DNA of 64,000 nt, taken from NCBI RefSeq assembly GCF_016745505.1, contig NZ_JAERUC010000027.1, positions 1-64,000 on the forward strand, in the 5' to 3' direction. The DNA comes from Streptomyces silvae (GTDB lineage: Bacteria > Actinomycetota > Actinomycetes > Streptomycetales > Streptomycetaceae). The notes under the pieces were generated by a model that was given only the letters and a program-made list of their open reading frames with translations, did no database searches and was not told the DNA's origin. Positions 54,071-63,684 of the stretch are shown here, piece after piece. Within the stretch, counting starts at the first letter, position 1. The number at the start of each line of letters is the position of its first letter. The translations under genes were made by a program, and so were the position numbers.

Positions 54071-54772
54071 GTGAGCAGACGCTCCGGCATCCTCGAATTC
54101 GCCGTCCTCGGACTGCTCCGCGAGTCCCCCATGCACGGGTACGAGCTGCGCAAGCGCCTCAACACCTCGCTGGGGATCTTCCGCGCCTTCAGCTACGGCA
54201 CCCTCTACCCCTGCCTCAAGACGCTGGTCGCGAACGGCTGGTTGATCGAGGAACCGGGAAGCGTTCCGGCGCTGCCCCCTGCCACGGGACGTGGGGTCGC
54301 TCCCGCGTCCTCCCTGGCCGGCCGCCGCGCCAAGATCGTCTACAGGTTGACGGCAGAAGGTAAGGAGCACTTCGAGGAGCTGCTCTCGCACACCGGTCCG
54401 GACTCCTGGGAGGACGAGCATTTCGCCGCTCGTTTCGCCTTCTTCGGGCAGACGGAGCGCGAGGTGCGGATGCGCGTCCTCGAAGGCCGCCGCAGCAGGC
54501 TGGAGGAGCGCCTCGAAAAGATGCGCGCCTCTCTCGCCCGCACCCGTGAACGACTCGACGACTACACGCTTGAGCTGCAGCGACACGGCATGGAGTCCGT
54601 GGAGCGCGAAGTGCGCTGGCTGAACGAGCTCATCGAGAGCGAGCGGTCGGGACGGGATCAGCGACGATCCTCGCCCGAGAGCTCCACTCAGCACGACACA
54701 TCAGGAGAGACGGGCGGCCTGCCCCGGCACCGGGACGACACCCGGCCGGATCCGTCCGACGACACCAAGTGA
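54071..54772 (+). CDS. PadR-family transcriptional regulator
   Basis: 233-aa repressor. The PadR winged helix is [31 protein letters not shown], with [18 protein letters not shown] and a wing [19 protein letters not shown]-terminal coiled coil (about 150-205) provides dimerisation, and the last 30 residues are hydrophilic. An insertion of about 20 Pro/Ala/Gly residues sits before the wing strand. GTG start after GAGGAGGCG. It is followed 62 bp later by ino1 in the same direction. Confidence 0.93.
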   Translation: MSRRSGILEFAVLGLLRESPMHGYELRKRLNTSLGIFRAFSYGTLYPCLKTLVANGWLIEEPGSVPALPPATGRGVAPASSLAGRRAKIVYRLTAEGKEHFEELLSHTGPDSWEDEHFAARFAFFGQTEREVRMRVLEGRRSRLEERLEKMRASLARTRERLDDYTLELQRHGMESVEREVRWLNELIESERSGRDQRRSSPESSTQHDTSGETGGLPRHRDDTRPDPSDDTK

Positions 54773-54834
54773 TATCCCCGCAGATCCGCAAGGCGTCATC
54801 GGGGAACACCGAGAACACACAGGGAGCAATCGGC

Positions 54835-55917
54835 ATGGGTTCGGTTCGCGTAGCCATCGTCGGCGTGGGCAACTGCGCCGCCTCGCTGGTGCAGGGCGTC
54901 GAGTACTACAAGGACGCAGATCCGGCCGGCAAGGTGCCCGGTCTGATGCACGTCCAGTTCGGCGAGTACCACGTGAGCGACGTCGAGTTCGTCGCGGCCT
55001 TCGACGTCGACGCGAAGAAGGTCGGCCTCGACCTCGCGGACGCCATCGGCGCCAGCGAGAACAACACCATCAAGATCGCCGACGTGCCGAACACGGGCGT
55101 GACCGTTCAGCGCGGTCACACCCACGACGGCCTGGGCAAGTACTACCGCGAGACGATCGAGGAGTCCGCCGACGCCCCGGTCGACATCGTCCAGGTCCTC
55201 AAGGACAAGCAGGTCGACGTTCTCGTCTGCTACCTCCCCGTGGGTTCCGAGGTGGCTGCGAAGTTCTACGCGCAGTGCGCCATCGACGCCAAGGTCGCGT
55301 TCGTCAACGCCCTCCCGGTCTTCATCGCCGGCACCAAGGAGTGGGCCGACAAGTTCACCGAGGCCGGTGTCCCGATCGTCGGCGACGACATCAAGTCCCA
55401 GGTGGGCGCCACCATCACGCACCGCGTGATGGCGAAGCTCTTCGAGGACCGGGGTGTCATCCTGGACCGCACCATGCAGCTGAACGTCGGCGGCAACATG
55501 GACTTCAAGAACATGCTCGAGCGTGAGCGCCTGGAGTCCAAGAAGATCTCGAAGACGCAGGCCGTCACCTCGCAGATCCGCGACCGTGAGCTCGGTGCGG
55601 ACAACGTCCACATCGGCCCCTCGGACTACGTGGCCTGGCTGGACGACCGCAAGTGGGCGTACGTGCGCCTCGAGGGCCGTGCCTTCGGTGACGTTCCGCT
55701 GAACCTGGAGTACAAGCTCGAGGTCTGGGACTCCCCGAACTCCGCCGGTGTCATCATCGACGCCGTGCGCGCCGCGAAGATCGCCAAGGACCGCGGCATC
55801 GGCGGCCCGATCCTCTCGGCCTCCTCGTACTTCATGAAGTCCCCGCCGGTCCAGTACTTCGACGACGAGGCCCGCGAGAACGTCGAGAAGTTCATCGCCG
55901 GCGACGTCGAGCGCTGA
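54835..55917 (+). CDS. ino1: Myo-inositol-1-phosphate synthase
   Basis: 360-aa NAD-dependent enzyme that cyclises glucose-6-phosphate to inositol-3-phosphate, the precursor of phosphatidylinositol, mycothiol and inositol lipids. The N-terminal Rossmann motif is [16 protein letters not shown], with further blocks [58 protein letters not shown] and the C-terminal [21 protein letters not shown] after AGGGAG. Its place behind PadR and the palindromic operator suggests repression by that regulator. A hairpin at 55947-55985 ends it. Confidence 0.97.
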   Translation: MGSVRVAIVGVGNCAASLVQGVEYYKDADPAGKVPGLMHVQFGEYHVSDVEFVAAFDVDAKKVGLDLADAIGASENNTIKIADVPNTGVTVQRGHTHDGLGKYYRETIEESADAPVDIVQVLKDKQVDVLVCYLPVGSEVAAKFYAQCAIDAKVAFVNALPVFIAGTKEWADKFTEAGVPIVGDDIKSQVGATITHRVMAKLFEDRGVILDRTMQLNVGGNMDFKNMLERERLESKKISKTQAVTSQIRDRELGADNVHIGPSDYVAWLDDRKWAYVRLEGRAFGDVPLNLEYKLEVWDSPNSAGVIIDAVRAAKIAKDRGIGGPILSASSYFMKSPPVQYFDDEARENVEKFIAGDVER

Positions 55918-55946
55918 CTCAGCGGTCGCTGCTGACGCTTGTTCAT

Positions 55947-55985
55947 GTGGGGGGTCCCCGGGCAATCCGCCCGGAGGCCCCCCAC
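55947..55985 (+). terminator. ino1 terminator
   Basis: GTGGGGGG-TCC-CCGGGC pairs with GCCCGG-AGG-CCCCCCAC around an AATCC loop, immediately downstream of ino1 and followed by TTGTGTG. Confidence 0.85.
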
Positions 55986-56004
55986 TTGTGTGACCCTTGC
56001 ACAC

Positions 56005-57294
56005 ATGCCTGTCGTGCGTGATCTGGGCGTACTCCTGCGCCTTCGGAACTTCCGTCGCCTGCTTGCCGTACGACTGCTCTCCCAGTCGGCCGACGGTGTC
56101 TATCAGGTCGCGCTCGCCACGTACGTCGTCTTCTCCCCGGAGAACCAGACCACGGCAGGTGCCATCGCTTCGGCCATGGCCGTGCTACTGCTCCCGTACT
56201 CGCTGATCGGCCCCTTCGCGGGAGTCCTGCTCGACCGCTGGCCCCGCCGCCAGGTCTTCCTGTACGGGAATCTGCTGCGGGCCGCGCTGGCCTGCTGCAC
56301 GGCCCTGCTGCTCCTGAGCTCCGTTCCGGACTGGCTCTTCTACGTCTCCGCGCTCTGTGTCACCGCCGTCAACCGGTTCGTCCTGGCCGGGCTCTCAGCA
56401 GCCCTCCCTCGCGTCGTCGAGACCGAGCAGCTCGTCCTCGCCAACTCCCTCTCCCCGACGGCCGGCACGCTGGCCGCGACCGCGGGCGGCGGACTGGCCC
56501 TGGGCATCCGGCTGCTGACGGACGGATCCGACGCGGCCGTGGTCCTGCTGGGCGCGATCCTGTACCTTCTCTCGGCGCTCGCCTCCCTGACCTTGCCCCG
56601 CACGCTCCTCGGGCCGGACCGAGGGCTGCACCATGTGCCCTTGCGCGAGGCGGTCGGCACGACCGCACGGGGGCTCGTCGCAGGGTTGCGCCATCTGGCC
56701 GAGCGGAGGGACGCGGCGCACGCTCTTGCCGCCATGACCGTGCTCCGCTTCTGCTACGGCGCGCTCACCGTGATGGTGCTCATGCTGTGCCGCTACGCCT
56801 GGTCCGACAGCGAGGCCGACGGCCTGGCACTCCTCGGCCTCGCGCTCGGCGCTTCCGCCGCGGGGTACTTCGTCGCCGCCGTCACGTCCCCGTGGGCGGT
56901 CGGCCGCTTCGGGCGGTACGGCTGGGTGGCGGGCTGCGCCGGAGCGGCCGCCTTCCTGGAACCGGCGCTGGGGCTTCCGTTCACCCCTGGGCCGATGCTG
57001 GTGGCGGCCTTCGTTCTCGGGCTCGTGACGCAGGGGGCGAAGATCGCGACGGATACCGAGGTGCAGACCTCGGTGGACGACGCCTACCGCGGACGGGTCT
57101 TCTCGCTCTACGACGTGCTGTTCAACGTCGCCTTTGTCGCCGCCGCGGGGGTAGCCGCCCTCGCGCTTCCCCCTGACGGGCGGTCCGTCGTCGTGGTGCT
57201 CACGGTGGCCGCGCTCTACGCCATCGTCTCGGTGGCCATGTTCCGTCGGCGGCACGTGAGCATCGCGCTCCAGCGCGCCCGCCTCAAGGAGTGA
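56005..57294 (+). CDS. MFS transporter
   Basis: 429-aa, 12-TM transporter (MPVVRDLGVLLRLRNFRRLLAVRLLSQSADGVYQVALATYVV). It contains the conserved LLDRWPRRQVFLYGNLLRAALA loop of the DHA/enterobactin-exporter-like MFS group. ATG 56005 is in frame directly behind the ino1 terminator; the frame extends upstream into the terminator and that part is rejected. The substrate is unknown. It is convergent with cca across two parS sites. Confidence 0.9.
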   Translation: MPVVRDLGVLLRLRNFRRLLAVRLLSQSADGVYQVALATYVVFSPENQTTAGAIASAMAVLLLPYSLIGPFAGVLLDRWPRRQVFLYGNLLRAALACCTALLLLSSVPDWLFYVSALCVTAVNRFVLAGLSAALPRVVETEQLVLANSLSPTAGTLAATAGGGLALGIRLLTDGSDAAVVLLGAILYLLSALASLTLPRTLLGPDRGLHHVPLREAVGTTARGLVAGLRHLAERRDAAHALAAMTVLRFCYGALTVMVLMLCRYAWSDSEADGLALLGLALGASAAGYFVAAVTSPWAVGRFGRYGWVAGCAGAAAFLEPALGLPFTPGPMLVAAFVLGLVTQGAKIATDTEVQTSVDDAYRGRVFSLYDVLFNVAFVAAAGVAALALPPDGRSVVVVLTVAALYAIVSVAMFRRRHVSIALQRARLKE

Positions 57295-57302
57295 GGGGCG
57301 TT

Positions 57303-57316
57303 GTTTCACGTGAAAC
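57303..57316. other. parS: parS site (first of a pair)
   Basis: Exact 16-bp palindrome TGTTTCACGTGAAACA centred here, in the convergent MFS/cca spacer. Confidence 0.93.
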
Positions 57317-57362
57317 AACGCCCCCCACCGACTGCCTCGGACTGCCCCCAGGGTCCCGTCAT

Positions 57363-57376
57363 GTTTCACGTGAAAC
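57363..57376. other. parS: parS site (second of a pair)
   Basis: A second exact TGTTTCACGTGAAACA, exactly 60 bp from the previous one. Confidence 0.93.
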
Positions 57377-57427
57377 ACGACAGCCTGTCCAGCTCCCGCT
57401 CCAGTCCCCTTGGAGATCCAGCCGGAC

Positions 57428-58870
57428 TCAATCCTGCGTGGCCCACCAGTCCTTGAGGGCGGCGACTGCGGCGTCGCGCTCCATGGGGCCGTTCTCCAGC
57501 CGCAGCTCCAGCAGGAACGAGTAGGCCTTGCCGATCACCGGTCCGGGGCCCACACCCAGGATCTGCATGATCTCGTTGCCGTCCAGGTCGGGCCGGATCG
57601 CCTCCAGCTCCTCCCGTTCCTGCAACTGCGCGATGCGCTCCTCAAGCCCGTCGTACGTACGCGACAGAGCGTTCGCCTTGCGCTTGTTCCGCGTCGTGCA
57701 GTCGGAGCGCGTCAGCTTGTGCAACCGGTCCAGCAGGGGCCCGGCGTCCCGCACATACCTGCGCACCGCGGAGTCGGTCCACTCCCCGTCGCCGTAGCCG
57801 TGGAAGCGCAGATGCAGCTCCACCAACGTGGAGACGTCCTTGACCATGTCGTTGGAGTACTTGAGCTCGGTCATGCGCTTCTTGGTCATCTTGGCCCCCA
57901 CCACCTCGTGGTGGTGGAACGAGACGCGGCCGTCCTTCTCGAAGCGGCGCGTCCTCGGCTTCCCGATGTCGTGGAGCAGGGCCGCGAGGCGCAGCACGAG
58001 GTCCGGGCCGTCCTCCTCCAGGTCGATGGCCTGTTCCAGGACGGTCAAGGAGTGCTCATAGACGTCCTTGTGACGGTGATGCTCGTCACTTTCCAGACGC
58101 AGCGCGGGAAGTTCGGGCAGCACCCGGTCCGCCAGCCCCGTATCCACGAGAAGCCCCAGCCCCTTGCGGGGGTGGCCGGAGAGAAGCAGCTTGTTGAGCT
58201 CCTCGCGGACCCGCTCCGCCGAGACGATCTCGATACGTCCTGCCATGTCCGTCATGGCCTTGACGACCTCGGGGGCCACCTCGAAGTCGAGCTGCGCGGC
58301 GAAGCGCGCGGCGCGCAGCATGCGCAGCGGGTCGTCGGAGAAGGACGCCTCGGGCGTACCGGGAGTGCGCAGCACACGCTGAGCCAGGTCGTCGAGGCCG
58401 CCGTGCGGGTCGACGAACTCCTTCTGCGGCAGGGCGACGGCCATGGCGTTGACCGTGAAGTCACGGCGTACGAGGTCTTCCTCGATCGAGTCGCCGTAGG
58501 AGACCTCGGGCTTGCGTGAGGTCCTGTCGTACGCCTCCGACCGGTAGGTCGTCACCTCGATCTGATAGCCGTCCTTCTGCGAGCCGACGGTTCCGAAGGC
58601 GATTCCGACCTCCCAGACCGAATCTGCCCAAGGCCGGACGATCTTGAGAACGTCCTCCGGCCGCGCGTCGGTCGTGAAGTCCAGGTCGTTTCCGAGCCTG
58701 CCGAGCAACGCGTCGCGGACCGACCCGCCGACCAGGGCGAGGCTGTACCCGGCCTCCTGAAACCGGAGGGCGAGGTCGTCGGCGACGGGGGACACCCGCA
58801 GCAGTTCGCTGACTGCGCGGTGCTGCACCTGACTCAGTGCACGGGGGCTGTCTTCGTTGGCGTTCGGCAC
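57428..58870 (-). CDS. cca: CCA tRNA nucleotidyltransferase
   Basis: 480-aa class II CCA-adding enzyme that builds or repairs the 3' CCA of tRNAs. The NTP-transferase head shows LVGGSVRDALLGR and the catalytic DLDFTTDA, then RRDFTVNAMAV and RMLRAARFAAQLDF. An HD-type domain with LLHDIGKPRTR follows. The GTG start has no Shine-Dalgarno but a TACCCT-like -10 lies 8 bp upstream, pointing to a leaderless mRNA. The tRNA-Ser in this window lacks an encoded CCA and would be a substrate. Confidence 0.95.
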   Translation of the reverse strand: MPNANEDSPRALSQVQHRAVSELLRVSPVADDLALRFQEAGYSLALVGGSVRDALLGRLGNDLDFTTDARPEDVLKIVRPWADSVWEVGIAFGTVGSQKDGYQIEVTTYRSEAYDRTSRKPEVSYGDSIEEDLVRRDFTVNAMAVALPQKEFVDPHGGLDDLAQRVLRTPGTPEASFSDDPLRMLRAARFAAQLDFEVAPEVVKAMTDMAGRIEIVSAERVREELNKLLLSGHPRKGLGLLVDTGLADRVLPELPALRLESDEHHRHKDVYEHSLTVLEQAIDLEEDGPDLVLRLAALLHDIGKPRTRRFEKDGRVSFHHHEVVGAKMTKKRMTELKYSNDMVKDVSTLVELHLRFHGYGDGEWTDSAVRRYVRDAGPLLDRLHKLTRSDCTTRNKRKANALSRTYDGLEERIAQLQEREELEAIRPDLDGNEIMQILGVGPGPVIGKAYSFLLELRLENGPMERDAAVAALKDWWATQD

Positions 58871-59050
58871 AACAGAAAAGGGTACGTGCCCCGACCGGCC
58901 CGGGCGTCATCGTTTCCCGAGGCCCTGCGAGACTCTCCCGATCATGTGACACGGTCCCCGGCACTCAGGTGTCGGGCGCATCGTTACCATGCGGGGACGC
59001 AGAGACCGGCAAGGCCGGCACCAGCTGACGACGACGAGGGACGGATACGC

Positions 59051-61348
59051 GTGGCCGAGGCGGCAGACTTTCAGGGGATGAATCCCTCCCCTGCCCGCCG
59101 GTGGCTCCGGCGCACGGCCTCCTTGATCGTCGGGGCACCACTGATCGCCGGCCTCCTGGCCGGTCCCGCGGCGCCCTCGGCTCAGGCCGAGGGGGTCACG
59201 AAGGCCCCCACCGGCTCGCGCACCGTCGATGTGTCCCTGGACACCCTCGCCCCCAGCGCACCGGTCGAGGGGGATACGCTCACCGTCTCCGGCACGCTGA
59301 CCAACAAGGGCAAGAAGACGGTCACGGACGCGGAGGTCGACCTGCGCGTCGGGCCGAGGCTGTCCGGCAGAGGTGCGATCGACGAGGCAGCCAAGCGCAC
59401 CGGGTATCTGCCCGGCAGCGACCCGGCCAAGCTCGGTGGCTCGTACACGCTGAAGGTCCCCAAGCTCGCGTCCGGGGTCAGCCAGGACTTCAGCCTCTCC
59501 GTCCCGGTGGACAAACTGGACCTGGGGGCCGACGGCGTCTACCAGCTCGGGGTGTCCCTCACGGGCCGGACCACGGACTACGCCTACGACCAGGTGCTGG
59601 GCATCCAGCGGACCTTCCTGCCGTGGCAGCCGGAGGACACCGAGAGCAGGACCAAGCTCACGTTCCTCTGGCCGCTGATCGCATCGGCCCACGTCACCGC
59701 CGAGACGGGCTCCGACGAACAGCAGACCCCCGTGTTCGCCAACGACGATCTGGCTCAGGAGCTCGCTCCGGGCGGCCGCCTGGAACAACTCGTCTCGCTG
59801 GGGCGACAGCTCCCTGTCACCTGGGTGATCGACCCGGACCTGCTGGCCTCCGTCGACGCGATGACGAAGAACTATCGCGTCAAGGTCGGTGACACCACGG
59901 TCGCGGGGACGAACCAGGCCATCGCCAAGAAGTGGCTCACGGATCTGCAGGCGGCCGTGAAGGACGGGACGGTGGTGGCCCTGCCGTTCGCCGACCCCGA
60001 TCTCGCGTCGATCGCCCACCGCGGCAAGAACGTCTCCGGCGTCCTCAGCCATCTGCAGACGGCCACCGAGGTCGCCGGCACAACGGTGGAGACGGTTCTC
60101 CACGTGCAGCCGTCCACCGACTTCGCCTGGCCGGTGGACGGGGCGATCGACCCCTCGGTCGTCGACGTCGCCACCTCCGCCGGCGCGCACAAGGTGATCG
60201 CCCGCAGCGACAGCCTCGACGAGACCAGCGGGCTGCCCTACACGCCGACATCGGCGAGGCCGATCGGTGGCGGTACGACAGCCGTCGTGTCCGACTACCG
60301 GCTCTCCACCGCGTTCACCGGCGATCTGTCCAAGGCCGGCACCTCGACCCTCGCGGTCCAGAAGTTCCTGGCCCAGACGCTCGCGGTGACGGAGCAGGCC
60401 CCCGACAACGAGCGCAGCATCGTCGTCGCCCCCCAGCGGACCCCCACAGCCGCGCAGGCCCAGAGCATGGCGCGTGCCCTGCAGGCCCTCACGGCCGACC
60501 GCTGGACACAGCCTCTCGACCTGACGGACGCGGCCGAGGAGAAGCCCGACGCACAGGCCACCACCAGGGTGCCCAGGGCCTCCCAGTACCCGAAGAAGCT
60601 GCGCAACCAGGAGCTGCCCACCCAGGCGTTCCAGGACATCAGGACGACTCAGGACTCGCTCAACAGCTTCCAGATCATCCTCACGCAGCCCGACCGGGTG
60701 GTGACCCCCTTCGGGAACGCGATCAACCGCGCCGTGTCGACGTCGTGGCGCGGCAGGGCCCTGGAGGCCCAGCGGTACCGGGACGCGGTCCGCACCTACC
60801 TCCAGGGCCTCACCAACGAGGTCCAGCTGATCACGAAGTCGGACGTCACTCTCTCCGGGCGCAGCGCGACGATTCCCGTGACCGTGCAGAACAAGCTCGT
60901 CCAAGGCGTCGATCACCTCGTGCTCCGCCTGACCTCGGGCAACGCCACGCGGCTCAAGCTCAACGACGGCGGAGCGGTCGCCGAACAGCCCGTCGAGATC
61001 GCGGGCGGGCACAGCCAGTCCGTGAAATTCGACGCCTCGGCCAACGCCAACGGACAGGCACAGGTCACGGCGCGCCTCTTCACCACGGACGGCGTGCCTT
61101 ACGGCGACGAGATGACCTTCACGGTGAAGGTCTCGGAAGTCACACCGACCGTGCTCCTGGTGATCGCGGGCGGACTGCTCCTCCTGGTCCTGGCAGGCAT
61201 CAGGATGTACACCCACCGCAAGCGCACCGTCGCGAGCGGCGCGGCGGAGAACAACGGCGGCGAACCCGAGCAGCCGAGTGACCCGACGCCGGACACCGGT
61301 CCGGAAAGCGGTGACCCGTCGGGCCCGGGTGAGAAAGTGGACCGTTGA
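59051..61348 (+). CDS. Large secreted, C-terminally anchored DUF6049-type protein
   Basis: 765-aa protein. An N-terminal signal peptide (RRWLRRTASLIVGAPLIAGLL... APSAQA) is followed by about 690 extracellular residues containing a TlpA-like beta domain, a solute-binding-like middle part and an ITIPVT Ig-like segment. A C-terminal TM (TVLLVIAGGLLLLVLAGIRMYTHRKR) and a cytoplasmic acidic tail close the chain. The block lies directly upstream of murJ, 49 bp away, and the same pairing occurs in other Streptomyces. Start is GTG 59051 with GAGGGA upstream; ATG 59078 is an alternative. A role in wall assembly with MurJ is inferred from position. Confidence 0.8.
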   Translation: MAEAADFQGMNPSPARRWLRRTASLIVGAPLIAGLLAGPAAPSAQAEGVTKAPTGSRTVDVSLDTLAPSAPVEGDTLTVSGTLTNKGKKTVTDAEVDLRVGPRLSGRGAIDEAAKRTGYLPGSDPAKLGGSYTLKVPKLASGVSQDFSLSVPVDKLDLGADGVYQLGVSLTGRTTDYAYDQVLGIQRTFLPWQPEDTESRTKLTFLWPLIASAHVTAETGSDEQQTPVFANDDLAQELAPGGRLEQLVSLGRQLPVTWVIDPDLLASVDAMTKNYRVKVGDTTVAGTNQAIAKKWLTDLQAAVKDGTVVALPFADPDLASIAHRGKNVSGVLSHLQTATEVAGTTVETVLHVQPSTDFAWPVDGAIDPSVVDVATSAGAHKVIARSDSLDETSGLPYTPTSARPIGGGTTAVVSDYRLSTAFTGDLSKAGTSTLAVQKFLAQTLAVTEQAPDNERSIVVAPQRTPTAAQAQSMARALQALTADRWTQPLDLTDAAEEKPDAQATTRVPRASQYPKKLRNQELPTQAFQDIRTTQDSLNSFQIILTQPDRVVTPFGNAINRAVSTSWRGRALEAQRYRDAVRTYLQGLTNEVQLITKSDVTLSGRSATIPVTVQNKLVQGVDHLVLRLTSGNATRLKLNDGGAVAEQPVEIAGGHSQSVKFDASANANGQAQVTARLFTTDGVPYGDEMTFTVKVSEVTPTVLLVIAGGLLLLVLAGIRMYTHRKRTVASGAAENNGGEPEQPSDPTPDTGPESGDPSGPGEKVDR

Positions 61349-61397
61349 GCGATGTCTGTCGGGGCCTGTCGGCCGGGGACAATGAGGTGGGGTTTCG

Positions 61398-63557
61398 ATG
61401 AACGCGCCGTACGACGGTGACCGCGGCCAGGGCGCGGGCGGGGCTGGGTCTTCCAGCGGTCCGCCGGTGCCACCGGGCGCCGGCCATGACGGGGAGGCAC
61501 CCGACCCCTACCTGCAGCACGCGTACGACCACGACCCGTACCGTGCCCAGGACCTCGCCGCCCAGGACCCGGTGGCCGAGGCGCTCTACGACCGCGCCTC
61601 GCACCCGCCGCCGCCTCCGGGCACCTACCAGGAGCCGCAGGACCTCTACCAGCAGCCTCCCGCCGCCCAGCACGCCCCCGACCCCCGGATCTGGGCCCAG
61701 ACGCCGCCACCGGAGCCCGCAGGCCCTTCCCGGCACCTTCCCTACGGCGACCACGCCGCCACCACCCAGTACGTGGGAGTGGACGACCTGGTCACCCAGG
61801 CTTCCGGCGACCGGGACGAGCAGGACGCCTTCGCGCACCTCTTCCGCGACCAGGAGGGGTCGGGCCGGCCTCCCGGCCCTCCCGCCGAGCCTGAGCCCGC
61901 TCCGGCACCCGTGCCCCCGAAGTCCGGGGGCCGTGCCGCCGGGATACTGAAGTCCAGTGCGCTGATGGCGGCGGGCACCCTGGTGTCACGGCTCACCGGC
62001 TTCGTCCGCAGCCTCGTGATCACCGCGGCGCTGGGTGCGGCGCTGCTCGGTGACAGCTTCACCATCGCGTACACCCTGCCGACGATGATCTACATCCTCA
62101 CCGTGGGCGGTGGACTGAACTCGGTCTTCGTTCCTCAGCTCGTCCGCTCCATGAAGGACGACGAGGACGGGGGCGAGGCGTACGCCAACCGGCTGCTGAC
62201 CCTCGTCATGGTCGCGCTCGGTGTGATCGTCGCTGCCGCGGTCTTCGCCGCACCTCAGCTGGTGCACCTGATGTCGCGCACGATCGCGAACGATCCGGCG
62301 GCCGACTCGGTGGCCGTCACCTTCGCCCGCTACTGCCTGCCGACGATCTTCTTCATGGGCGTCCACGTGGTGATGGGCCAGATCCTCAACGCCCGTGGGA
62401 AGTTCGGAGCGATGATGTGGACCCCGGTCCTCAACAACATCGTCATGATCTTCACCTTCGGCCTGTTCATCTGGGTCTACGGGACCTCGGCCGAATCCCG
62501 GATGGGCGTGGAGACGATCCCGCCGGAGGGTGTCAGGCTCCTGGGCATCGGAACGCTGCTCGGCCTGGTGGTCCAGGCGCTGGCGATGATCCCGTACCTC
62601 CGCGAGGCCGGGTTCCGTTTCCGTCCCCGCTTCGACTGGAGGGGCCACGGGCTCGGGAAGACCATAAGGCTCGCCAAGTGGACGGTCCTGTTCGTCCTGG
62701 CCAACCAGGCGGGCGTGCTGGTCGTGACCCAGCTGGCGACCTCCGCGGGCAAGCTCGCGGGCAAGGACGGCTCGGGCTTCCTCGCGTACTCCAACGCCCA
62801 GCTGATCTGGGGCATGCCTCAGGCCATCATCACCGTCTCGGTCATGGCGGCCCTGCTGCCCCGCATCTCCCGCGCCGCCCACGACAACGACCCCGGTGCC
62901 GTCCGCGACGACATCTCGCAGGGTCTGCGGAACTCGGCGGTGGCGATCGTGCCGGTCGCCTTCACGTTCCTGGCGCTCGGCCTGCCGATGTGCACCCTGC
63001 TCTACGCCTCCAGCGGCACCGAGGCCGCACGGTCCATGGGCTTCATCCTGATGGCGTTCGGCCTCGGCCTCATCCCGTACTCCGTGCAGTACGTCGTGCT
63101 GCGCGGCTTCTACGCGTACGAGGACACCCGGACCCCCTTCTACAACACGGTCATCGTCGCGGCGGTCAATGCCGCGGCCTCCGCCCTCTGCTACGTGATT
63201 CTTCCGGCTCAGTGGGCAGTCGTCGGAATGGCGGCCTCCTACGGGCTGGCGTACGCGGTCGGTGTGGGCATCGCCTGGCGGCGCCTCAGCAACCGGCTCG
63301 GCGGAGACCTCGACGGAGCCCGTGTGGTGCGGACCTACGCCCGTCTCTGCCTGGCCGCGATCCCCGCGGCGGTGGTCGGCGGCGGCGTGGGCTTCGCTCT
63401 GCTGAAGACCCTCGGCGAAGGAGCCGGCGGCTCCGTGGTGGCCTTGGTCTGCGGCAGCGTCATCCTGCTGGGCATCTTCTTCGCCGCCGCGAAGAAGATG
63501 CGTATCGAGGAGCTCAACGGCATGGTCGGCATGGTCCGGGGACGACTCGGACGCTGA
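61398..63557 (+). CDS. murJ: Lipid II flippase MurJ (MviN) with long N-terminal extension
   Basis: 719-aa protein. About 180 residues of Pro/Asp/Tyr-rich disordered cytoplasmic sequence precede 14 TM helices. The MurJ core begins SSALMAAGTLVSRLTGFVRSLVI and contains GFYAYEDTRTPFYN near the end of the first 12 helices. MurJ flips lipid II across the membrane. The extension is typical of actinobacteria, where MurJ is regulated by protein kinases and FHA proteins. A kinase-like gene follows. Confidence 0.96.
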   Translation: MNAPYDGDRGQGAGGAGSSSGPPVPPGAGHDGEAPDPYLQHAYDHDPYRAQDLAAQDPVAEALYDRASHPPPPPGTYQEPQDLYQQPPAAQHAPDPRIWAQTPPPEPAGPSRHLPYGDHAATTQYVGVDDLVTQASGDRDEQDAFAHLFRDQEGSGRPPGPPAEPEPAPAPVPPKSGGRAAGILKSSALMAAGTLVSRLTGFVRSLVITAALGAALLGDSFTIAYTLPTMIYILTVGGGLNSVFVPQLVRSMKDDEDGGEAYANRLLTLVMVALGVIVAAAVFAAPQLVHLMSRTIANDPAADSVAVTFARYCLPTIFFMGVHVVMGQILNARGKFGAMMWTPVLNNIVMIFTFGLFIWVYGTSAESRMGVETIPPEGVRLLGIGTLLGLVVQALAMIPYLREAGFRFRPRFDWRGHGLGKTIRLAKWTVLFVLANQAGVLVVTQLATSAGKLAGKDGSGFLAYSNAQLIWGMPQAIITVSVMAALLPRISRAAHDNDPGAVRDDISQGLRNSAVAIVPVAFTFLALGLPMCTLLYASSGTEAARSMGFILMAFGLGLIPYSVQYVVLRGFYAYEDTRTPFYNTVIVAAVNAAASALCYVILPAQWAVVGMAASYGLAYAVGVGIAWRRLSNRLGGDLDGARVVRTYARLCLAAIPAAVVGGGVGFALLKTLGEGAGGSVVALVCGSVILLGIFFAAAKKMRIEELNGMVGMVRGRLGR

Positions 63558-63684
63558 ATGCGCTGTGTCGCACAACCATCGCTGGACACCGCGTGTCGTG
63601 CATAGCGCCGGAGTGTGGGCACAATTGGCGTGACTGTGCAGAGCTGGCTGGCATCGCGCAACGGATGGGGAGGCAGGAACGACG

